From Chrysopilus asiliformis (Eukaryota; Arthropoda; Insecta; Diptera; Rhagionidae), in assembly GCA_964034945.1 (NCBI GenBank), contig OZ035961.1, positions 25,583,684 to 25,647,683 of the forward strand: a stretch of 64,000 bases of DNA, read 5' to 3'. This document shows, piece by piece, positions 12,301 to 20,128 of this stretch; within the stretch, counting starts at the first letter, position 1; every line of letters starts with the position of its first letter. The translations under genes were made by a program, and so were the position numbers. The notes beneath the pieces were generated by a model, which was not told the origin of the DNA, ran no database searches, and saw only the letters and a program-made list of their open reading frames with translations.

Positions 12301-12959
12301 AAAGGTATGTGACATATTTTACAATCAAATTCGCAGTTCATGATTTGGTCACGTATCCAATAAAAGCGTTGTTCTCAAATCTGTGCTGTGGGATGTTCAC
12401 AGCAGAATATTTTCAGTCTTTTTAATATTACCGAAAATACCGAATACCGAAAATTAAAAGAGGACTGTGAATACCCTCTATGTGACAAATTTCATTTTTG
12501 TTAATATTTATAAAATTCAAAACTATATTTAGACATTGACTAGGTTTAAATCGTTGCATTTGGTTCCAATCCTACGGATTTTTTATGGTGCGAAGTATTT
12601 AAAAAATACACTTTAGTAAAAAAACATATAGAAAAAACACCTCAATTATATTTTATAAACAGATATCTGTACTAGCTTTAACGTAATTTATATTTTTTCT
12701 TAGCATTGCTACAAGCATCTTCCCATTTTCATTTTAGGCAATTTTTTAAAAGATCCAAATTGATAAATTTTGTTGAAAATTGTTATGATTTGTTGAATTT
12801 TTTACTATTTTACAGTAGGTATAAGTATTTTTAGTTTGATTTTTTTCCTTATACAAACCTGCAAGGAAGTCGTAATGCTGGACTTAGTTCAGGACATGGT
12901 CGCCACGCATATGCAGTATATCCTAATATTAATACTAGGTTCCATGGAAATCCATGCAT
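1..12959 (-). CDS. atk: artichoke-type leucine-rich-repeat protein, 5' part (8 coding exons, runs off left edge)
   Basis: Secreted or cell-surface LRR protein; Drosophila Artichoke is an extracellular LRR protein needed for ciliated sense organs and larval locomotor behaviour (family knowledge). The protein is spliced from complement(join(1..385, 444..590, 1613..1902, 1962..2061, 5962..6132, 6201..6293, 10512..10671, 12859..12959)); every junction is GT-AG and keeps the frame. Residues 1-18 are a hydrophobic signal peptide, then a cysteine-rich LRR N-cap (Cys22, 33, 35, 53), then tandem LRRs of the LxxLxLxxN type from about residue 95 to the window edge at residue 482. Segments such as RLPCRC, QRHSGQQ, LLGDSLNPIFS, LDLSENF and NVIRELPP are what I recall from insect artichoke, which favours it over chaoptin or Toll. 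The family is usually around 1,500 residues, so about two thirds lies to the left. No frameshift or stop was seen. Ortholog name is from recall, not a search. Confidence 0.85.
444..590 (-). CDS. atk: atk exon, two LRRs
   Basis: A 147-bp phase 0/0 exon from acceptor CTATTTCAG to donor ACG|GTAGTA. It encodes two LRRs (LHTLDLSRNGI and LRYLDLSLNSL). The following intron, 386-443, is 58 bp. Confidence 0.88.
591..1612. other. atk intron with a small inverted repeat
   Basis: AT-rich intron. At 1118-1130 and 1175-1187 there is a 13-bp perfect inverted repeat (GCAGATTCGTCTA) with a 44-base loop, in a patch that is GC-richer than its surroundings; probably a short MITE. Nothing else is recognised. Confidence 0.5.
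1613..1902 (-). CDS. atk: atk exon, four LRRs
   Basis: A 290-bp exon from acceptor TTTTTAG to donor CAG|GTAGTA (phase 0 end). Its 96 codons hold regular 24-residue LRRs with cores LQKIDLRHNRI, IKEICLGGNRL, LQKLDLSENFI and LRALNLSSNMI. Confidence 0.88.
1962..2061 (-). CDS. atk: atk exon, LRR
   Basis: A 100-bp exon after acceptor TTTTCCAG, ending G|GTAAGAC (phase 1). It encodes EFYLDRNSLTLVPS and a second LRR start. The following intron, 1903-1961, is 59 bp. Confidence 0.85.
2862..3000 (+). repeat. fragment of repeat family A (GACGGAC core)
   Basis: Matches the 3' domain seen at 17.5, 30.0 and 44.6 kb: TTTCAGGTTTCTAGCTCAAT, then a degenerate GGACGGATGGGCAGGCGGAAA core, then ATCTTTTGTCATC and TAGTTCATTTTTGTGTC. 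Truncated at both ends. Confidence 0.6.
3525..4419. mobile_element. TIR element with repeated ATTCAACATGCCCG motifs (about 0.9 kb, non-autonomous)
   Basis: The ends are inverted: TGTAGGGTAGGAGCGGGCAT at 3525 and, on the other strand, TGTAGGGTAGCAGCGGGCAT from 4419. The motif ATTCAACWTGCCCG recurs near 3707, 4050, 4376 and 4391, with matching ATTCAACTTACCCGC and GCGGGTAAGATGAAT variants. No coding remnant was seen and no clear target duplication. Superfamily not assigned. Confidence 0.7.
4478..4913. mobile_element. MITE with GGGTTTCACGAAA termini and TTA duplication
   Basis: Imperfect terminal inverted repeats of about 45 bp: GGGTTTCACGAAATATTTTG on the left and GGGTTTCACGAAACTTTATT read inward from the right, each continuing to a CGAGTTA block. 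TTA flanks both ends (4475-4477 and 4914-4916), which suits a PIF/Harbinger-type insertion. Reading frames inside it have no recognisable protein. Confidence 0.65.
5962..6132 (-). CDS. atk: atk exon, LRRs
   Basis: A 171-bp phase 0/0 exon between acceptor ATTTGAAG and donor AAG|GTAATT. It encodes 57 residues with LYLAENLLGDSLNPIFS and LQILDLSGNKI, regular LRR cores. The acceptor has a weak polypyrimidine tract but is the only one that joins in frame to the previous exon. Confidence 0.85.
6201..6293 (-). CDS. atk: atk exon, first LRR strand region
   Basis: A 93-bp phase 0/0 exon between acceptor ATTACAG and donor AAG|GTGAGT. It encodes 31 residues with an LxLPIRKLDFSFNSIRRL LRR core. The next intron (6133-6200) is only 68 bp, typical of insects. 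Confidence 0.82.
6340..6850 (-). repeat. repeat family B copy, reverse orientation
   Basis: Reverse complement of the sequence seen at 56445-57130. Shared blocks read on the minus strand are TCTGCTACAGAGGGAAGTAT, GACCGACACGAGAACTGGG, ACTCGGCAACGCG, TAGCGACTTAAAATTGTTTA and GTTTTGTGTTGATCACAACT. It abuts the inverted duplication that starts at 6851. Confidence 0.65.
6851..7810. repeat. large inverted duplication with about 270-bp arms
   Basis: The left arm (6851-7120) and right arm (7542-7810) are inverted near-copies, each with AAAGCTATAATTGCCAATCT at the outer side and TTTGAGATATTCACAAAAA and TTTCGTTCGTATRGG at the inner side. The roughly 420-bp spacer holds the GACGGACGGACAGACAGACA core (near 7240) and an end segment TTACAAACGGTAAGGCAAA that recurs at 51090. 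Probably two copies of one repeat joined head to head. Confidence 0.75.
7897..8035 (-). mobile_element. pogo/Tigger-like terminal fragment
   Basis: Read on the minus strand the right end starts CAGTGGAACCTCGATAAGTC and continues with repeated TCGAGTTAT and TATCGAGG units. The CAGTG start next to a TA dinucleotide (8036-8037) is typical of pogo-like Tc1/mariner termini. Only one end was found; no transposase. Confidence 0.55.
10512..10671 (-). CDS. atk: atk exon, LRR N-terminal cap
   Basis: Acceptor TTTTCCAG at 10672, donor CAG|GTAAAA at 10511. The 160-bp exon completes the split Arg and encodes RCNVEPFGPN...VLPVQ, including the last N-cap cysteine in MNCDNV and the conserved QRHSGQQ block. 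It ends in phase 0. Confidence 0.85.
10884..12477. mobile_element. TIR transposon remnant carrying a THAP-domain gene
   Basis: Ends are inverted repeats AGGGTATTCACAGTC (10884-10898, and reversed at 12463-12477), flanked by CTATC on the left and CTATG on the right. A second inverted pair lies inside: CCATGAATCAAATACAACAG near 10959 and its complement near 12030. The interior encodes a decayed THAP domain on the minus strand. THAP domains are the DNA-binding part of P-element-type transposases and related proteins, so a P-like or other THAP-bearing DNA transposon is likely. No catalytic domain was seen. Confidence 0.72.
11370..11821 (-). pseudogene. THAP-domain protein remnant, two in-frame stops and one intron
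   Basis: From an ATG at 11821 the frame reads MGVCAVCNNEKK then TSFHTFPKD, the C2 and FHxFP parts of a THAP zinc finger. After two in-frame TAA codons it continues TARICSLHFVPDCFENNM, supplying the Cys and His of the C2CH site. A donor (A|GTAAGATA) ends this part at 11620 and an acceptor (TTTTACAG) restarts at 11570 with RKLKVNAIPTLF, equivalent to the AVPTIF motif that closes THAP domains. A further 45 codons run to TGA at 11372-11370. Beyond that, another frame at 11222-11380 (TSRMYFRIRKLNKEL) may be frameshifted continuation. The stops make the gene non-functional as it stands. The family assignment rests on motif order, spacing and the zinc ligands. Confidence 0.7.
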
Positions 12960-12969
12960 TATTATGGAT
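12859..12969 (-). CDS. atk: atk exon with start codon and signal peptide
   Basis: The ATG is at 12959-12957 and the exon ends at 12859 before GTTTGTATAAG. A strong acceptor (T-rich tract then CAG) sits at 12970, ten bases upstream of the ATG, so at least one non-coding 5' exon should lie at higher coordinates; I did not find it. The encoded start, MHGFPWNLVLILGYTAYAW, is a signal peptide with a hydrophobic core, followed by RPCPELS. The last two bases (AG) complete an Arg codon in the next exon (phase 2). Confidence 0.85.
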
Positions 12970-14478
12970 CTGAAAAAATAACAAATAAAAATTGATAAAA
13001 TGAAATAAAATAAAATAAAATAAAAGCAAAATTTACAGCAAAGAAATAAAAATACATGAACGACACACCCTAACCAAAATACCAAATTTGGACAACTAAA
13101 CTCGAAGGTGCAAATAGGCATTTATCCCAAAATAGTAAACTGCAAGGTAATCGATTTTTCAGTGTCAAAGCAGAACGAAACTTTAAATTATTTTTTCTAT
13201 TGTGCACTGTCTACCGGTTAACAAAATCAAGATAGAAAAAAAAAACGCGAAAAACAGTTCCCAGCATTGAAATTCCAGCGGCGTCCATGAGCTTGAATTA
13301 GTCAGATAGTTCCGTAGTTTAACTTGCTCTTTTTTTTATAACTCGGCTTCACCGTTAATTTGTTATTCTTATTCAACTGGTAGAGGTGATTTTCAGTACA
13401 TTCGCAGGGTAATTTTTTTTCTCTGCCTGATAAAATTATGTAATGCTGCCACCTTAGTGCCGTTTATAATCTAATTCGAATACATATCTTAATTTATCAG
13501 AAAATTTTTAATTGGAATAAAATGAAAAAACAACGAACAACCGAAACCGTTTATTCAGTCATATTAGCATAAAGTTTGCGATTTTTATTGAATTGGTGTA
13601 AAAGTTTATCGTTTTTTTTTTCGATTGGGTACGCACGACATTTATGTTTAGGGTCCAACTTGCAAATACGATCTCAATCAGAAAACATTAATCTTATTGA
13701 GAAAACATTATTGAGTGATATTTTTTTTTCTTTCAAAAATGCATATTGAACAATCATAACGCAATGATAACCCATTAAATCCCATCCAAAATTTGAGTGC
13801 AATTTGAATATTTTCGAAACAAATTTCGTCTATGATGTGTTACGATTCATAAACATTCGATTTTATGTTTGTTTTTTAAATCATAGTACAATCTTTGTAA
13901 ATTGATTTGAAATTGCATATAGAAATGATGAAAATCTTATATCGGTAAGGAAATAAATTTATTACCATCATAAAATTATTTGTCTTTTGTTGTTTTATTA
14001 TCGTTGCCCAACAAAATATTAGTGATATTATTGGGTGACTAATATTTTTGACCAGTAGATATATGATTGATACTGATTTTAATATTTACGAAATTTATCA
14101 AAATTACATTTATTTCCAGAATAGATGACTTTTTAATACATTTTTATTAGAAAATTTTCATATTTTTTTTACCTTTTAATGAAAATATCTCAATAACGGT
14201 AAAATATAATGGATAAATAAAAGACAAAATAGTGGAAAATATTATTTGCTTCAATTTATCTCATACATTGCAACACCAAAAACCAGTTAGTTTTAGGGAG
14301 AATCGCCCGTCAAATAAGGGCATATTTCGATACCGATCGCAAACCAGTATCAAGATATACGTAACATATAAAAGTGTAAGAAACTTTACTGTCTGAAACT
14401 TTTGTGATACTTGTGAAAACGCGTATCGTGTCACAGAAAATAGCAAAAAAACGAAATTGCGATTTTCAAAATTTGTAC
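12970..14478. other. upstream of atk: 5' UTR/promoter region, AT-rich
   Basis: Should contain the non-coding first exon(s) and promoter of atk, since the coding exon has an acceptor at 12970. I could not place a start site. Sequence is AT-rich with T and A runs (13600, 13720, 14160), an (AAAAT)n stretch at 13003-13023, and no recognised repeat. Confidence 0.4.
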
Positions 14479-15178
14479 TCCAGAGGTAAACTGTCGTAAC
14501 TGCCAAAACCGCGATTTTGGGGTTATTGTAACTACATTGTGGAGATGTATATGTTTAATTGGCAAAGTATCGTATCTACATAGTCAATGAATGACGAGAT
14601 ATCCAATGAGTATTAGTTGTATTTGGCATGCCAGGATAAAGGTAAAGCAAAATGGTTAGAGGTAAAAGGTTGTAACTGCTCCCCCACTCACTGGAATGGA
14701 TATTACAAATTTATATATCAACTAATATTTTGTTTAACCCTTTCAGACCTGATGTCCCACCAGTGGGACAATTCCTGAAACTAGTTTTTACAGATATCCG
14801 ACGTTGAAATTACTGTTTAAATCCTTGAATGAGCCTTTTGTTAATTAGTCAACTCCGTAAAAACTAATTATCTGACTTTTTTGTCAGAAATATTTCATAT
14901 TTTGTCGAAAATGGACACGTAATTTATAAAAAAAAATAAAAATTGAAATTTAAGCTGTTTTTGATCTCTAACATAAGAATCTCACATCAAAAAAATTATT
15001 CCACCGCCAGAAATAATTCAGGTCTGAAAGGGTTAAACAATGTCCTAAAATAAAATAAACTACAAAAGTTTCAAATAATTACCGAAAATCATACACAATA
15101 AAAAGTTTGCAATTCCGAACTAAAAATGGCTCTCCTGTAAAATTTGCAAAATGTCAGTTACGACAGTTTACCTCTGGG
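14479..15178. mobile_element. 700-bp TIR element with GTAC target duplication, holding a nested MITE
   Basis: The two ends are inverted: CCAGAGGTAAACTGTCGTAA on the left and the same read inward from 15178. GTAC flanks both sides (14475-14478 and 15179-15182), a 4-bp duplication. Without the nested MITE (14738-15032) the element is about 400 bp and shows no coding capacity. Superfamily not assigned. Confidence 0.75.
14738..15032. mobile_element. piggyBac-like MITE (TTAA), nested
   Basis: Termini CCCTTTCAGACCTGA and its complement, flanked on both sides by TTAA (14734-14737, 15033-15036). Subterminal palindrome GTCCCACCAGTGGGAC near 14754. The TTAA duplication and CCC start are piggyBac hallmarks. 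About 295 bp, non-coding. Confidence 0.8.
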
Positions 15179-15469
15179 GTACAGAAATGTTGCCATTTTG
15201 GTTTTTTCCGATTAACGGATTTCCACCAAAAGTTGACAGGAGCGTCTCACTCCAAGACCAAAAATCCCTGTAATATTTCATGGCTTTAGCTCTAGGGGTT
15301 TTTGAGAAATCTTGTACATAGGCTGAAAGACTAACAGACATAAACCCATCTGGTAATAATTCTCTAATCGACCACGGAGTGGTCGGAAAATGTTTTTCGG
15401 CATAATTTAGAAGCCGACATTTTTCATAAATACATAATTTCAAGAATTGATGACTTTATTATACTTCGT

Positions 15470-15710
15470 ATAAGTTTTTTGCAATTTTCTCGAAAACGGT
15501 GAGCCATATTGAAAAATTTTTAAAGGTAAAATGTGTTTAGAATAGAATTTTACATAACCGTTCTATACATCAAAATCCAATCGAACCAGTCCTTTCCCCC
15601 TTTCCTATACAAATGGATTTTTTTAAAATAAACATCATGTAGAGTATTTGACGTTTGGCCCCTGGCAACTGTAGCTTTTCTTGTGATTTTAATTTACTAA
15701 TAGGGTGATT
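15470..15710 (-). repeat. family A fragment, reverse orientation
   Basis: Reverse complement of family A left-end sequence: TTTCTCGAAAACGGTGAGCC, ACATAACCGTTCTATACATC, GACGTTTGGCCCCTGGCAAC and TAGCTTTTCTTGTG. Truncated before the GACGGAC core. Confidence 0.6.
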
Positions 15711-16929
15711 TTGACTTTTTACATGAAAATAAATTCTAAATCACCCAAAAATCTATTAAATTACCTCAGCGATAAACCCACACATAACGGTTAAGGTCCA
15801 AATATTATCCTCCGAAGTTCACACATGCAATGAAAATATGCTAAAAGCCATGAAAAACTAAAAAAACGACTAAAAAGAAAACTTGACATTTTAGAAGTAG
15901 ACCGTGAAGATCACGTAATCAATCTGCATTGAGTTGAGGTAGGGGTCAACTCAATGACTGTTATCTTTGTAATTCTTCTCACTTTCTTAATATGAGAGAT
16001 TCGTATTTAGACAAGATGTCTTAACGTAGCCGAAAAATATGGGTACAATGATTTACTTGCATATATGAATGTTTGATATGTTTGTTGGCGTTGAAATTCG
16101 GAAAAATGGATTTTCAAAAAAAAAAATATCAGATGGCATTTGAAAAAAATCAGATAAATATGAATTAAAAAAAAATAAATAAAAAATATGTAAATAAAGT
16201 GTTTTCACTTGGAAGATAAATGATTTTATTTTTTTTATAAACAATGCTTGATTCGTATTCGTGTTATAAGAACTATCCGATAATGTGCTACATTTTTTTT
16301 CATTCTGCTCATTCGTATCTTTCCAGTGATGAATTTAATCCGTACTACCTACTAGTGGGTCATTTAAAATGTTTATTATTAAAATAACATCATGAGTGTG
16401 AAATTCTTCACTTAATCTTTTGTGTATTTCCATTATATCCGTTAGATACCTCGAATAATTGTTGGTTTAAGATTCTCGTTTTACCATTTAAATCTGTTTC
16501 TTACTTACAAAAAGAAATGGTTGAAATGCCAAAAATTATGTTTTATAAGAAAAAAAAACACGCATTGGAAGTTACAGAAGAAACCTTTTGCTCTGATGAT
16601 TTTATTGATGCTTATTTGTATATGATATCACGTAAAAACGGAATCGTAATCCGGAAAATATTAAGAATTTATGTTCTCACAATGCTAGTTTAAATTCATT
16701 CTTATAACATTAGTAATTTTTCTGAAGAATGAAAAGATTTCTTTGAAATAATACTCTTATCGGCAAAACACTGTATTGACTGCACTGTATTTCAATTGAA
16801 ATTTTTAAAATTATTTCAATAGTAAGTACAAATGCTAATTCTCTTTTCTATGATTTTGGTTCCATAAGTGGCAGGTAGGCAAAGCCAGACAAAACCAGAC
16901 ATTTAAAGAAATGTAATGAAATGTAAGAT
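15711..16929. other. intergenic, no feature seen
   Basis: AT-rich intergenic DNA with A and T runs (16120-16240). I see no gene, TIR pair or recognised repeat. Confidence 0.4.
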
Positions 16930-18130
16930 AAAAACATAAGAAAAGCTACAATTGCCAGGGGCCAATCGTCAAATATTCTATATGATGACAGAGAAAATGT
17001 TTATTTGAAAAAATCTATTTTTATAGGAGAGGGGGAAAGCAGTGGTCCGATAGGATTGCGATGTATATACCAGTTATGTAAAATCATATTCTAAACAGAT
17101 TGTACCTTAATAAATTTTTCAATACGACTCACCGTTTTCGAGAAAATAGAAAAAAGTATTCACTTTGTATGGGGGAGGGCGGAAGGAGTAGTCCAACTGG
17201 ATTTGGATGTACAAATAAGTTGTGTAAAATCATATTCTAAACATTTTTCGTTTTTATAAATTTTTCGATACGATGCACAATTTTCGAGAAAACAGGAAAA
17301 TAGTATTCCATTTGTATGGGAAAAGGGGAAGCAGTTGTCCGATTGGATTTTTATGTATGGATGAGTCATGGAAAATCCTATTCTAAACATATTTAACCTT
17401 AATAAATTTTTCAATATGACTCACTATTTTCGAGAACATTGCAAAAAACTGTTCCCTTTGTATGGGGGAGGGGGGAAGGAATGGTTCGATTATGCCTATC
17501 AGCGATTTACGAAAAATGTAACTACACAAAATTTCAACTCTCTAGCTCAATCATTTCGAAAATTATGCTACATTTACACGAATGACAAATTTGTCATTTT
17601 TTTCTTGTCATTATGTTAATTCCCGTGTAAATGGCATAATTTTTGTAATTTTTTCTGTCAGAAAATGTCAATCTCTCATAAAAGAATGAACTTGTCCATT
17701 CTTTTATGCCAGATTGTCATTCGTACAAACGCAATATTAGTTATGACAAAAGTTGAATACTAAAGTTGTCATAACTAATATTGCGTTTGCACGAATGACA
17801 ATCTGGCATAAAAGAATGGACAAGTTCATTCTTTTATGAGAGATTGACATTTTCTGACAGAAAAAATTACAAAAATTATGCCATTTACACGGGAATTAAC
17901 ATAATGACAAGAAAAAAATGACAAATTTGTCATTCGTGTAAACGTAGCATTATGGTGTTCACGGTCGGACAGACAGATGGACGGACGGACAGACAGACAG
18001 ACAGACAGATGGACGGATATGCGGAAATCTTTTGTCATCACAAACGCGGTTCATTTTTGTGTCCGATGATTTGTTCGATGCCTTAAAAACGGTATACTAA
18101 ATCTAATATACTTCTGTGATATATCATATA
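16930..18130 (+). repeat. repeat family A, full-length-like copy with four internal monomers and a nested foldback
   Basis: Starts AAGAAAAGCTACAATTGCCA and ends with GATATATCATATAG. The first half is four tandem monomers of about 145 bp, each with a GGGGGAGGGSGGAAG block (17026, 17171, 17319, 17463) followed by a GTATGGxxxAGTTATGTAAAA block and a TTTTCGAGAAAA block. The second half has TTTCAACTCTCTAGCTCAAT, a GACGGACGGACAGACAGACA core (about 17970-18010) and GGTATACTAAATCTAATATA. It is split by the foldback element at 17567-17948. No protein is encoded; class unknown. Confidence 0.75.
17567..17948. mobile_element. near-perfect foldback MITE, 183-bp arms, ATTAT target duplication
   Basis: Left arm 17567-17749 and right arm 17766-17948 are almost exact reverse complements, with only a 16-base loop. 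The outer ends read GCTACRTTTACACGAATGAC. ATTAT is duplicated at 17562-17566 and 17949-17953, and removing the element restores the family A sequence seen elsewhere (AAAGTTATGGTGTTCAC), so insertion into an existing repeat is clear. RNA from either strand would form a long hairpin. Confidence 0.88.
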
Positions 18131-18511
18131 GAGAATAAATATACAAAATAAATAGAATACTAAATTTATGTTTAGTCCAATCTATAACATTTTTACCTTT
18201 GGCTAAATTTGACAGAATTTTGCAAAACTTTTAACGACAAGATTTTCGGTCAATTGTGTGTGTGTTTTTTTTAAGTTTAAAAACTATGTTTGCCTTATTA
18301 TAAGTACTTATTTAGAAAACCAGATTTTTCTTTTAATTTTGTGTCGTTTTTCAACAGAAATTGGTTTAATTGTCACTTTGTTTGCGAACAAGTTTCAAAT
18401 TGTATTCCCGCCTCTAATCGTTAAAATAATATAAAATCTCTTGTAGGGAAGAAAAAAAACATAAACAAAAATAATAAAAATCCAAAAAAAGCATAAATGA
18501 ATGGGTCGCGG

Positions 18512-18700
18512 TTAAAAAAGAACCGGTTGTGCTGGATTTTTTAATTCTGATTCATACCTAAAACGATCGCAATGAAGCGCTTCAAAAATACCTTTGTAGG
18601 TAACACAAATGAGAGCTACGTTTTGAAGAATTTCTTTTGAGTTCAATTGACGCCAACCGGAATCTAGTTTTTCTTTCTTCCAACTATAGGAATAGCACAA
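18512..18700 (-). other. open reading segment of unknown origin
   Basis: Open segment encoding CYSYSWKKEKLDSGWRQLN and ICVTYKGIFEALHCDRF, ending at TAA (18512-18514). Composition looks protein-like and a possible donor (AG|GTATGA) follows DRF. A possible acceptor (TTCCTATAG) lies near 18680. No family recognised; could be chance or a transposon remnant. Confidence 0.2.
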
Positions 18701-18857
18701 GGTGTAACTAGAATACTATGTGGCTGTAACCTAAGAGAACATAATTAGAAGATACGATAGTATAATATCACGTTATTCACATCTACGTAAAAAGATTCTG
18801 ATTAGAAGGGATAAAGTGCTGTAATTTGTTTCGATTCTGTAGAAGAAAAACAAAACA

Positions 18858-18960
18858 ATGTTGCAATCTTTCCGGTTGTTCAGCAGTTCATGCATCTCCG
18901 GACGAAATGTTTTACCAAGGCGTAAATTGACAGTCGATAAGGTCAGATGTATCTCTACAG
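18858..18960 (+). CDS. candidate first exon, mitochondrial-presequence-like
   Basis: From ATG 18858 the frame reads MLQSFRLFSSSCISGRNV then PRRKLTVDKVRCIST, rich in Arg and Ser and poor in acidic residues, like a mitochondrial targeting peptide. It meets a donor-like ACAG|GTAAAC at 18960. Just downstream (18991-19110, another frame, after a TAA) is a stretch NEANVQVEILTKPTTSADAR followed by LMLKADRSG and a GTAAGA donor-like site. I found no acceptor that joins the two in frame. This could be a small gene, a decayed retrocopy or coincidence. Confidence 0.25.
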
Positions 18961-19527
18961 GTAAACGATGTTGAGCGCATCTAAAATCTATTGAGCGGGT
19001 TGAGTGAATTCAATGAAGCTAACGTACAAGTCGAGATACTGACCAAACCTACAACGTCCGCAGATGCTAGAGCAGATCTTTCTTTAATGTTGAAGGCAGA
19101 CAGGTCTGGTAAGATTCCTCATGATAGAGGATGGCCTCCATGCTACCAGTTCCAAAGTTATGAAATGCAAATTAAATTTTTTAATAATATTACAAGAGAA
19201 CTACATTTATGTGTGTGTGTGTGATTGTTTGTATTTTGATTGCTTTGCTTTTTGATCAATAATAATTATAATAATATAGCAGTCAAACTGAATGAGTTCG
19301 AGTATTGGTGGGTATTTAGCAGATTTTGGTGCACTTGCTCCGACTACCAGTTGTGGAGTTTTATCCACATTTCTTGTAGCTCGTTTTACATTCTTGCAGT
19401 TTTATATATGGGAATTCAACCGGTTTCTTATTACTTTTTTTTCCTTTGATCAGCTTGATATTGAATCAGATTATTTAGATTTTAAATAAATGATTTTTTT
19501 TAAACTTTTTATAAAAATCTGTCTTAA

Positions 19528-19696
19528 GGCCTGTGTCCATATGGAAGTTTATTTGCAGAAGTCAGCTTCTAGCAGAGACTTCTGGAAGTTTTTCCCGTGG
19601 AAACACTAACTGCAAGTGAACTTCCAGAAGTTGTGACACCAGAAATCTCTTCTAGAAGCGACTTCTGCAAATAAACTTCCATGTGGACACAGGCCT
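19528..19696. mobile_element. TTAA-flanked MITE, GGCCTGTGTCCA termini
   Basis: About 50-bp arms: GGCCTGTGTCCATATGGAAG and TTTATTTGCAGAAGTC on the left, matched in reverse on the right. TTAA at 19524-19527 and 19697-19700, with one extra T inside the right copy. About 168 bp, non-coding. It lies immediately left of a hAT element. Confidence 0.8.
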
Positions 19697-20128
19697 TTAA
19701 ATATATGTTTTGATTTTTTAAAAATAAACCAGGGATGGGAAATGTTGTCGTAACGTAACGAAATAACGAAACGCAATAACGATTTTCCGATTTTTTCCTC
19801 AAAATTGCGTTATAACGTTATAGTAATTTAATTCCGTTACAATAACGAAAAACGTAACGAAAACCGAAAAAAAAAAATTTAGTTTTTTCGTTATTTTTTT
19901 TGCCTTATTTTATAGTTTATTATTTTTTTTTGTGAAAATTTTCATCAAGTATAACCCCACAGACATACCACCTGTATAAAATATAATTAAAAATATTGGT
20001 GTAGTATTTTTAATTAAATTTTGATTCTAAATCGGACTTTGGGTTGGCCAGATTCACTCTAGTTCTGGAGATACGAAAAAGAAAATCTTTTAAGCAACTT
20101 TTTTGGTATCGAAACTATTTTCTTTTTG

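Larger units (their letters stand above)
10672..12858. other. first coding intron of atk (2.2 kb), mostly one TIR element
   Basis: Intron between the signal-peptide exon and the LRR-cap exon. About 1.6 kb of it is the THAP-carrying TIR element at 10884-12477. The remaining 10672-10883 and 12478-12858 are AT-rich, with no signal recognised. Confidence 0.65.
18131..19527. other. intergenic block containing the two weak ORF signals
   Basis: Apart from the open segments at 18512-18700 and 18858-19110 there is AT-rich DNA, a short (GT)n at 19210-19222, and no TIR pair that I can see. The 18830-19150 part is noticeably less AT-rich than its surroundings. Confidence 0.35.
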
